Shown here: positions 1-5,999 of the stretch, one piece after another | How positions within the stretch are numbered: position 1 is the first letter of the stretch | Layout of the letters: every line of letters starts with the position of its first letter | Assembly (NCBI GenBank): GCA_018667995.1 | Contig: JABIQT010000898.1 | Span: 1-7,076, forward strand | Direction of reading: 5' to 3' | DNA: 7,076 nt | From: Candidatus Latescibacterota bacterium | Lineage (GTDB): Bacteria > JAAXHH01 > JABIQT01 | Notes under the pieces: model-generated | Told to the model about the DNA's origin: nothing | What the model saw: only the letters and a program-made list of their open reading frames with translations | Database searches by the model: none | Program-made: the position numbers and the translations under genes

Positions 1-440
1 ATGAAACGCTCCGTCCACATATCTTCGATAGCAAAGAGTCCACCTGCATAACGGGCAAACGTGGTTGCGACCGCTCCCATGGCTCCAGTGATGATGATGA
101 ATAGAAAGGCCCACCCGAAGAGATAGGCAATGATGTCGGAATCATATGCTCTCCGTAGAAATGCATAGGTTCCGCCACTCTCTGGTATGGCCGCTCCCAA
201 TTCGGCGAAACAGAAGGCACCTGCGAGTGAGAGCAGACCCGCCGCGATCCAAACCAGGAGGCTCAGCGAGGGCGAGCCCACCTGGGACGCCACAGAGCTC
301 GGTACCATGAAGATACCGGAGCCAATGATTCCCCCAATTATCAGAGCCGTCCCAGTTCGGGCACTCAGCACCCGGAGCAGCTGTGGCTGCTCTGTAGATT
401 GGGAGGATTGACTCTCAGTTCGCGAATCTTGATCGGACAT
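1..440 (-). CDS. APC-superfamily amino-acid permease, N-terminal part (cut by left window edge)
   Basis: The minus-strand frame opens at an ATG (438-440) and stays open for 146 codons to the left edge. A GGAG Shine-Dalgarno six bases upstream (447-450) supports the start. After a polar, Ser/Gln-rich cytoplasmic leader of about 25 residues comes the first membrane segment, with the APC hallmark IIGGIIGSGIF (residues 34-44), where the broken helix binds the amino-acid backbone. A second helix lies at about 59-78, followed by the conserved loop FAELGAAIPESGGTYAF (78-94). A third helix is at about 103-125. The loop resembles the LAT/SteT-type exchangers and related amino-acid permeases. Expected full length is about 430-480 residues, so roughly two thirds is missing. 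It is last in the operon, which suggests it imports (or exchanges) the amino acid the upstream enzymes degrade; tryptophan is an inference from the neighbouring IDO. Family assignment is firm, substrate is not. Confidence 0.9.
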   Translation of the reverse strand, partial: MSDQDSRTESQSSQSTEQPQLLRVLSARTGTALIIGGIIGSGIFMVPSSVASQVGSPSLSLLVWIAAGLLSLAGAFCFAELGAAIPESGGTYAFLRRAYDSDIIAYLFGWAFLFIIITGAMGAVATTFARYAGGLFAIEDMWTERF

Positions 441-509
441 ATTTATCTCCCATCCGGTGGGACGTTAATATCTGCCGCTCGATCGGTACCACTTCATTGA
501 GACATCTGT

Positions 510-1655
510 TCAATCGATCAGGTTCTGTTGGGATTCTGTTCTGGCCTGTTTCAGGAATGGCAGAAAATCTGTACCACCGGTGCCTACTGTACCTTCATCC
601 GAATTAGCCAGATGTGTGATGTACCGGACCGTGATCTCCATGTGACGTCTTCGGAACTCGGTCAAACCTGTAACGCAGGCGTTGTAAGATTGTCGAAGTG
701 CAGGACATCTTGCAGCCCGCGCATTCACATATTCGTGGGTGGACGGGCCACCAGCAAGATCTTCGATGAACCTGCGATGCGCAGGTGGCATGTACCGTCG
801 CATATCCATCAGGAATGGTCGCGTCTTGTTGTCTTCATGTACTATGGAGAGACCTGCGTCAATGGCCTGAAGTAATGAACTCTGGGCGGCACTTCCGCCG
901 GCCAATACACGGGGAGTATCGTAAACGCCCTCGTACAGCACGCCGGGTTCTTTCCAGCCTGCCAGGAAGGGGCGCACTCTGTGGTAGAATACATAAGGAG
1001 CACAGCGCTCGGGGATTCGTGAGAGCGCATCCGAGATGGATTCGATGACCAATGCAATAGACCCAAGCAGATCCGTTACCTTCTCTGGAGCATCGGCGAC
1101 TACCGCCGCTTTTAGATTGACGAGTTCAGGCAGTGCGGGGGCTCCCTTGGCCTCAATTGCCACGGTTGTCAGATAGAACCAAGCCTCATCCATGCCTCCC
1201 AGAAACAACTGGCGCGTGCCCATATTACTCAGGTCCAGGGCCTTAGTTTCGTCAAGCAGATACCAGTTATTTAGAACAATGGAGGCATGGGAGATAATCA
1301 TGGGTCTCCCCAGGCGCTCGGCCACCTCTGCCCAGGGCACCGCGAGGGCACGGGGAATGACGCTTGCCGTCTCAGGTCCTCCCCATATGTAAGAGTTGCC
1401 GAATACGGAGAGCAACAACATGGCCCTCTGCAGTTGGGCCTCCGTTTCCAATCTGGTCGTGTCAGGTATGGAGAGTCTGTCTACGGCAGACCGATATCGT
1501 CCCGCGATAAGAAGGTCCGATAGTCTGGCCGCGAGCTGATCCCAACCGGAGAAACCTTCAGGCAACTGCGAAATGGGGGATCGGGCGGGCAGGAATCCCC
1601 GCTGCGGATCGACTTGATAGTCTGACAGTCGCTTAATGATCGGTGGACACGTCAT
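510..1655 (-). CDS. Indoleamine 2,3-dioxygenase (heme enzyme, IDO family)
   Basis: IDO enzymes use heme and O2 to cleave the indole C2-C3 bond, converting tryptophan to N-formylkynurenine in the cytoplasm. The 381 residues are close to the roughly 400 of animal IDO1, and the C-terminal half matches it almost motif for motif from memory: FLAGWK (230-235), LYEGV (240-244), AGGSAAQSS (252-260), DMRRYMPPAHR (284-294) and GTGGTDFLPFLK (358-369). The proximal heme ligand is His338 (FRRRHMEI). Phe223 and Arg228 match the distal-pocket Phe226 and Arg231 of human IDO1. Human Phe163 matches Phe160, while human Ser167 is Thr164 here. The ATG has GAGG seven bases upstream. The gene lies 43 bases after the extradiol dioxygenase and 69 before the permease. 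Related heme enzymes (PrnB, tryptophan 2,3-dioxygenase) fit less well. The exact indole substrate is unproven. Confidence 0.93.
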   Translation of the reverse strand: MTCPPIIKRLSDYQVDPQRGFLPARSPISQLPEGFSGWDQLAARLSDLLIAGRYRSAVDRLSIPDTTRLETEAQLQRAMLLLSVFGNSYIWGGPETASVIPRALAVPWAEVAERLGRPMIISHASIVLNNWYLLDETKALDLSNMGTRQLFLGGMDEAWFYLTTVAIEAKGAPALPELVNLKAAVVADAPEKVTDLLGSIALVIESISDALSRIPERCAPYVFYHRVRPFLAGWKEPGVLYEGVYDTPRVLAGGSAAQSSLLQAIDAGLSIVHEDNKTRPFLMDMRRYMPPAHRRFIEDLAGGPSTHEYVNARAARCPALRQSYNACVTGLTEFRRRHMEITVRYITHLANSDEGTVGTGGTDFLPFLKQARTESQQNLID

Positions 1656-1698
1656 GTATCTGCCTCGATATCGCTACAGCCAATGCACAGGATAGGGC

Positions 1699-2694
1699 CT
1701 ATTCAGGCGCGATGATAGGTTTGGCGTTCAGTGACGGAGGGTAGATCTCGGTATCAGAAAACAGGGAGCCCTCCTCAAACCAGGTCCGCGGCGCTGCTTG
1801 ACCCCACAGGGTCTGTCGGCTGGGATCATCAAGATTCCACAACCTCGGTGGATGATCAGGATCCATCGTCATGTAATCGCTTGAAAATAACTCTATCCGG
1901 TGCCCGTCCGGATCCCGCATGTAGAAGAAGAAAGCATTGGATATGCCATGGCGGCCCGGGCCTCTTTCAAAGGCCCCTCTGTATCCGGCACTGGCGAGCA
2001 GGTCGCAGAAGTTGATAATGTCCGTGGCCGTGGGAACCCACACTCCGATGTGATGAAGCCTCGGCCCCAAACCGTTGGTAAAAGCCATATCATGAACATT
2101 GCCCTTACGATGCGTCCATGCGGCCCAGATGTCCGAATGGTCATCTTCGATATCGGTCATGGTGACTTCTGTAATGCGAAAACCCAACTCACTCACATAG
2201 TACCGCGTGAACGCATTCACATCGTTGGCGAAGACGTTCACGTGGTCTATGCGCTGGATCCGGGCTCCCTTATAGTGGGTGTACTTTTGCAGCATCAGTT
2301 CTCGCCGCTCCATCTCATAGTAGAATTCGAGGGGTATTCCGAACGGGTCTCGAACCTGGAGCGTACGTCCCTGTGCATAGGAATCGATCCATCGAGGGGC
2401 GGCACCGGCTTCCGTGAAGTACTGTTCCGCCAGATCCAGATCTTCCTCGCTCCCAACCTTGAAGCCGATGTAGTCCACCTGCGGAGTCTCCGATTTTCGA
2501 AGGATAAGGGAGTGATGGTTCCGCTCCTCCAGTCCACGTAGGTACAAGGCGTCTTCCGTCTCATCCTCGCAGAGATACCCCAGAATATCCACGTAGAACG
2601 TCCTCGACCGGGCAAGATCAGTTACACCCCATGAGACATGACTGACTCGTATGATATTGAAAGGCGGGTTTCGATTAGGCAGAGGCAGTGGCAT
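1699..2694 (-). CDS. Extradiol ring-cleavage dioxygenase, homoprotocatechuate 2,3-dioxygenase-like (VOC fold)
   Basis: This is a non-heme Fe(II) or Mn(II) enzyme that opens a catechol-type ring next to the hydroxyls. Two VOC modules are seen: an N-terminal non-catalytic one (about 13-128) and a catalytic one (about 147-275). Compared from memory with Brevibacterium fuscum homoprotocatechuate dioxygenase, the metal triad is present as His151 (RIDHVN), His215 (RLHHIG) and Glu268 (DGHRIEL). The second-sphere residues Asn153, Trp193, acid-base His201, Arg244, His249 and Tyr258 also match. The reference Arg292-Arg293 pair near the substrate tail becomes Arg293-Gln294, and the C-terminal tail is some 25-35 residues shorter. 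The fold and chemistry are therefore clear, but the substrate may not be homoprotocatechuate. The ATG has GGAG seven bases upstream. It sits 32 bases after the aldehyde dehydrogenase and 43 before IDO. HpaD-like by family; no symbol is assigned because the substrate is uncertain. Confidence 0.9.
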   Translation of the reverse strand: MPLPLPNRNPPFNIIRVSHVSWGVTDLARSRTFYVDILGYLCEDETEDALYLRGLEERNHHSLILRKSETPQVDYIGFKVGSEEDLDLAEQYFTEAGAAPRWIDSYAQGRTLQVRDPFGIPLEFYYEMERRELMLQKYTHYKGARIQRIDHVNVFANDVNAFTRYYVSELGFRITEVTMTDIEDDHSDIWAAWTHRKGNVHDMAFTNGLGPRLHHIGVWVPTATDIINFCDLLASAGYRGAFERGPGRHGISNAFFFYMRDPDGHRIELFSSDYMTMDPDHPPRLWNLDDPSRQTLWGQAAPRTWFEEGSLFSDTEIYPPSLNAKPIIAPE

Positions 2695-2726
2695 GGCCAG
2701 TCTCCAGGCAAAGGCACGGGGGCAAA

Positions 2727-4243
2727 TTATCCCAACTTTGGAATACGATGATCGCCCAGAGCCACATCGATATTTTTCGTTTCCATATAGAAATCAAAAC
2801 TGTAGTCTCCCCCGTCGCGACCGATGCCACTGGACTTCATGCCCCCGAAAGGGGTCGGAAGGTAACGAACATTCTGAGAGTTCACCCAGATCATTCCCGC
2901 GTCCAATCGCTGGGAAAAGGTGTGGGCACGTCGTACATCACCTGTCCATAGATACGCCGCCAAGCCATACTTGGTATTATTAGCCAGTGCGAGTGCTTCG
3001 TCTTCACTGTCGAAGGGCAGAGCCGTAAGGAATGGGCCAAAGACCTCTTCCTGGGCAATCCGCATATCGCCCGTAGCCGCAGCAAATAGTGTTGGTTCAA
3101 AGTAGTTACCGTCCCCTAGGCCCTCTGGCCTATTGCCTCCGGCCGCGAGGGTAGCGCCTTCTTCGCAACCCACCGTAACGTAACGCATGACCTTCTCAAG
3201 ATGAGTCGGATGGATCAGCGGCCCTATATCTGTTAACTTGTCGAAAGGATCACCAACTTTCAAATTCCTGACGCGCTCCACGAGTCTTGCTATAAAATCG
3301 TCGTAGATGCCTCGCTCCACCAACAAGCGGCTGCTGGACGTACAACGCTCACCGTTCAAACTGTATATCATGAATAAGACTGCGTCCAGTGCCCGCTCCA
3401 GATCTGAGTCTGCAAAAACAACGACCGGGTTCTTGCCGCCGAGTTCAAAATGAACGCGTTTCAAGGTATCCGATCCCTGCCGCATGATGGCCTTTCCGGT
3501 TTCGGAATCGCCCACAAATCCAATGGCTTTGATATCGGGATGTTCGGTCAGTGCCTTTCCTGCTACCTCACCCATTCCGTTCACCACATTGACCACGCCC
3601 GGTGGAATACCCGCTTCGTGAATCAATTCTGCAAGCCTTATCGCGGTAATGGGGCTCCATTCTGCCGGCTTGTGCACAACGGTGCATCCCGCCGCTAGTG
3701 CAGGAGCTATTTTCCAGGTACTAAGCATGAAGGGCGTATTCCAGGGCGTAATAATGCCGACCGGACCAATGGGCTGACGCATGGTGTAATTCAAATGGCC
3801 ATCTGTAGGTAACGCCAGGCCATCCTGGGCGGATTCGGCCCGGTCCGCGAAGAACCGGAAGTTATCAGCTGCTCGCTCCGCCGCCTTACTCATAAATTTG
3901 ATGGTTTGTCCGGTATCGAGGACTTCAAGCAACGCGATTTCTTCTGAGTTGGCCTCTATGAGATCTGCGACGGCGTGCAAGCGTGTTTTTCGCTCTGCGG
4001 CCGGTATGTCCCGCCACGCCGGAAAGGCCGCCTTCGCAGCCATTACAGCCCGGTTGATATCCTCATTGTCGCCCAGGGCAACATTGGTGATAAAGGTATT
4101 GTCCAGGGGCGTATGATTCTCAAATACCGCCTCTGCAGCGGAGTTTACCGGTTCCCCGCCGATCAGGTGCGGAATGCCGTTCTGGGAATATCGGGATAGA
4201 TAGGTATGCGCTGTTTTACGGTCGGGATGATGCGAAAGGCCAT
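2727..4243 (-). CDS. Aldehyde dehydrogenase, HpaE-like semialdehyde dehydrogenase; 5' end apparently frameshifted
   Basis: NAD(P)-dependent oxidation of an aldehyde to an acid, here probably the ring-cleavage semialdehyde. Numbered from the internal Met at 4043, the general base Glu200 (HFELGGKNP) and nucleophile Cys234 (GERCTSSSR) are intact, as are TPWNTPF and the C-terminal FGGMKSSGIGR. NGERC and the overall pattern resemble HpaE and 2-aminomuconate semialdehyde dehydrogenases. The Met at 4043 is not the true start: the same frame upstream encodes typical N-terminal family sequence (GIPHLIGGEPV, then about 34 more conserved-looking residues), yet it reaches a stop at 4272-4274 without ATG, GTG or TTG. 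The best start, ATG 4241-4243 with GGAGGA ten bases upstream, lies in another frame. One extra base, most simply in the run of four T at 4214-4217, would join the two and give about 505 residues, near the family norm. A natural frameshift or a sequence error are both possible. Confidence 0.85.
4163..4243 (-). other. Candidate frameshift zone at the 5' end of the aldehyde dehydrogenase gene
   Basis: From ATG 4241-4243 the frame reads MAFRIIPTVK and onward for 26 codons, then meets TGA at 4163-4165. The aldehyde dehydrogenase frame is offset by one base and already looks like family sequence (HLIGG) across that point. The only homopolymer longer than three in the zone is TTTT on the plus strand (4214-4217, AAAA in the mRNA). 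Adding one A there gives the smooth join IIPTVKTAHTYLSRY. No canonical slippery heptamer (X XXY YYZ) is present, so programmed frameshifting is not favoured. Confidence 0.6.
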
Positions 4244-4253
4244 CTCTTGGGAG

Positions 4254-4259
4254 TCCTCC
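4254..4259 (-). promoter_or_regulatory. Ribosome binding site GGAGGA for the aldehyde dehydrogenase
   Basis: GGAGGA on the minus strand sits ten bases before the ATG at 4241-4243. This strong site argues that translation of the aldehyde dehydrogenase starts there and not at the internal Met at 4043, where no comparable site is seen. The other nearby ATG (4259-4261) overlaps the GGAGGA itself and has no site of its own. Spacing is at the long end of normal. Confidence 0.55.
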
Positions 4260-4271
4260 ATGATGATTGGG

Positions 4272-5009
4272 CTACGCTTCGATGACCTTGTTTTCGAGCA
4301 CACCTAGCCCGTCGACCTCCAGGCGTACTGTGTCACCGGGATAAATATGTGAGATCCCCTCGGGGGTACCCGACCAGATCATATCGCCTGGGTTCAAAGT
4401 CATATAGTCTGTGATATACTCGATTAACTCTGCAACGCTGTGGCGTAGATTCTTGGTGTTCCCTTTCTGGCGAAGCTCACCATTCACGTAAGTTCGCAAG
4501 CCAACATTTGCAGGGTCGACCTCATCCGCACAGACAAGGTAGGGACCGATGGGGCCAAAAGTATCAAATCCCTTTGCCTTTATCGGTGGGCGGAAATAGT
4601 TAGTTACGAAATCCCGGACGGTAACATCGTTTCCGATGGTGTAGCCACTCACGTATCGCAATGCGTCATCTGCAGAGACTTTACGTGCAGGCAGTCCCAT
4701 GACGGCCACAAGCTCGCATTCGTAGTGCATATAGTCAATACCCGCTGGAGCAACGATTTGAGCGCCGTGACCAATGTACGAGCTGGCCATCTTCTGGAAA
4801 AGAATAGGCTCATCGGGCAATTCAAGGTCGAGCTCGGCTGCGTGATCTTTATAACCCAACGCCACACCGATCGCTTTACCAGTGTGTGCAACGGGAGGCA
4901 GCCACATTACGTCTTCGGGATCGTAGGCAATGGTACCCACCCAGAGTTGCCCGTGCTCGAAAACAGCATCATGGACCTGACCGTTGTATGCGAAGCGTGC
5001 CCTTTTCAT
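4272..5009 (-). CDS. Fumarylacetoacetate hydrolase-family enzyme, HpaG-like isomerase/decarboxylase
   Basis: Members of this fold act on ring-cleavage products: isomerisation or decarboxylation in the homoprotocatechuate route (HpaG), or hydration and decarboxylation of oxo-enoates in other meta routes. The 245 residues hold a short N-terminal domain (about 1-45) and one complete catalytic module. Metal ligands are Glu97 and Glu99 (HYECEL) and Asp128 (GNDVT). Also present are Lys146 in KGFDTFGPIGP (146-156) and the SGTPEG loop (213-218). Enterobacterial HpaG is a fusion of two such modules of about 430 residues in all; only one is seen here, so a partner may be encoded elsewhere or be unnecessary. 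The ATG has AAGGAG five bases upstream (5015-5020), and only 15 bases separate it from the NTPase stop. The fold and a pathway role after ring opening are confident; the precise reaction is not. Confidence 0.88.
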   Translation of the reverse strand: MKRARFAYNGQVHDAVFEHGQLWVGTIAYDPEDVMWLPPVAHTGKAIGVALGYKDHAAELDLELPDEPILFQKMASSYIGHGAQIVAPAGIDYMHYECELVAVMGLPARKVSADDALRYVSGYTIGNDVTVRDFVTNYFRPPIKAKGFDTFGPIGPYLVCADEVDPANVGLRTYVNGELRQKGNTKNLRHSVAELIEYITDYMTLNPGDMIWSGTPEGISHIYPGDTVRLEVDGLGVLENKVIEA

Positions 5010-5024
5010 CTCAGCTCCTTTTGG

Positions 5025-5903
5025 CTAAACCAGATACCATTGCTGCACGTGTTGATCCAGTTCCGATGCGGTAGGATATTGTTCCAATACTTTGGCTATA
5101 CATACTTCGACATCTATCGCAGAAGGGATCAGTTCCTTGACCGGAATGTCCAGATCGTACACGGAGCGCCCTTGCGTATCGAAGGTCGTGTCGATAGAAA
5201 GAATCTCGTGATTTCGGTGTTTCATCAATGCGGCAAACATACCACCGTAGATATCGGGGTCGTAACCATTCTTTCCAACTTCAGGTATGCGGTCGATGAT
5301 CTTGAGGTCGTACGCTACTCTATACAGATCTTCCCATAGAGAACGCATTACTGCAGGTACGGCGTCTGACTGCTCACGCTCGTGCTTTGGATCCGAGCTA
5401 CGTTCCTCACGGGAAGCTTCAATTACACGCCTCACCTCGTGTGTGGGCACAGGTGTCACGAACTTAGTTTTGTTGTCGGCAAGCGTTTGCTCAATAGGGT
5501 CGTCAATCCGTCGGAGAAGGGACATGAGGCGGTCTCCTACCAGCGACATTTCACCTATCAAGAGATTTTTCGGGTCCACATGGGTCTTGTGCCATTGCTC
5601 AATGGCGGTCCGCGCCCAGATACCCACTGCGGTTCGTACCGCCGGGTGCGTCACTCCGTCGATTTCCGGGAATGCTGCTTGGGCCTCAGCACTCGCCTCG
5701 AACGGTTGACGGCAGACGTCCCACTGAAGCAGATGAATGGTTCGCCCACGAGCCTGACCGATATGAGCCAGCTGATTAATCAATAGGCTCTTTCCGACTC
5801 CTGGAAGACCAGTGCAGAAGACCATTCTACTGTCCCCTGCGAGGCGGCTTAGGGTGCTGTGTAGGGGGGAGTCTACGGGAATGATGACACCTGATTCAGA
5901 CAA
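5025..5903 (-). CDS. P-loop NTPase of unknown function
   Basis: I do not recognise this family. The 292 residues begin with a beta strand leading into a clear Walker A motif, GLPGVGKS (32-39), preceded by MVFCTG as in P-loop kinases and small ATPases. A second strand ends in HLLQWD (57-62), where many P-loop kinases place a conserved acid. NLLIGE (113-118) may be the Walker B strand. A charged Arg/Glu/Lys-rich segment (about 157-179) could be a lid. No signal peptide, membrane helix or DNA-binding motif is seen. It is tightly linked to the following hydrolase gene (15 bases), so it is probably co-expressed with the pathway. Roles such as a small-molecule kinase, a cofactor or metal chaperone, or a regulator are open; none is shown. 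The start is TTG, chosen because GAGGA lies six bases upstream and an in-frame TGA sits four codons before it. Confidence 0.75.
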   Translation of the reverse strand: MSESGVIIPVDSPLHSTLSRLAGDSRMVFCTGLPGVGKSLLINQLAHIGQARGRTIHLLQWDVCRQPFEASAEAQAAFPEIDGVTHPAVRTAVGIWARTAIEQWHKTHVDPKNLLIGEMSLVGDRLMSLLRRIDDPIEQTLADNKTKFVTPVPTHEVRRVIEASREERSSDPKHEREQSDAVPAVMRSLWEDLYRVAYDLKIIDRIPEVGKNGYDPDIYGGMFAALMKHRNHEILSIDTTFDTQGRSVYDLDIPVKELIPSAIDVEVCIAKVLEQYPTASELDQHVQQWYLV

Positions 5904-5909
5904 TCGAGA

Positions 5910-5914
5910 TCCTC
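5910..5914 (-). promoter_or_regulatory. Ribosome binding site GAGGA deciding the TTG start of the NTPase
   Basis: GAGGA on the minus strand lies six bases before TTG 5901-5903. The next in-frame Met (residue 27) is only five codons before the Walker A motif and would remove the preceding sequence, so the TTG start is preferred. The TTG may also lower the output of this protein relative to its neighbours. Confidence 0.6.
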
Positions 5915-5999
5915 AGACGGGTGTTCCAACGGTGTGATATACAAATCGCAAGAGCGTGCGGTATTCTCGGACAATCGTTCCGTGGCGATGTGGACGACC

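Noticed and set aside
187-411. Plus-strand open frame of 74 codons near the left edge
   Set aside because: It is antisense to the permease N-terminus, which has a clear APC motif and Shine-Dalgarno.
441-509. Terminator or promoter between IDO and the permease
   Set aside because: Only short palindromes (such as CGATCG and GGTACC) are present, with no stable stem plus T run and no well-spaced -35/-10 pair.
510-1655. Tryptophan 2,3-dioxygenase or PrnB instead of IDO
   Set aside because: The motifs around the proximal His and the GTGGTD loop match IDO closely, and the length is that of IDO, not the roughly 280 residues of bacterial tryptophan 2,3-dioxygenase.
1900-2541. Plus-strand open frame of 213 codons
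   Set aside because: It lies entirely antisense to the extradiol dioxygenase, whose metal ligands and motifs are intact. Its translation shows no recognisable domain, and such frames commonly shadow real genes.
2727-4043. Taking the internal Met at 4043 as the aldehyde dehydrogenase start
   Set aside because: It would remove about 45 or more residues of conserved N-terminal sequence and has no convincing ribosome binding site.
4163-4243. Programmed -1 ribosomal frameshifting
   Set aside because: The required direction fits, but no canonical slippery heptamer and no obvious downstream hairpin were found, and this enzyme family is not known for such control.
4725-5339. Plus-strand open frame of 204 codons
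   Set aside because: It spans antisense parts of two real genes (the hydrolase and the NTPase) and the gap between them, which a genuine gene would be unlikely to do. No motif was seen.
5287-5786. Two overlapping plus-strand open frames inside the NTPase gene
   Set aside because: They are Ser/Arg/Cys-rich and low in recognisable structure, in different phases, and antisense to a frame with a clear Walker A motif.
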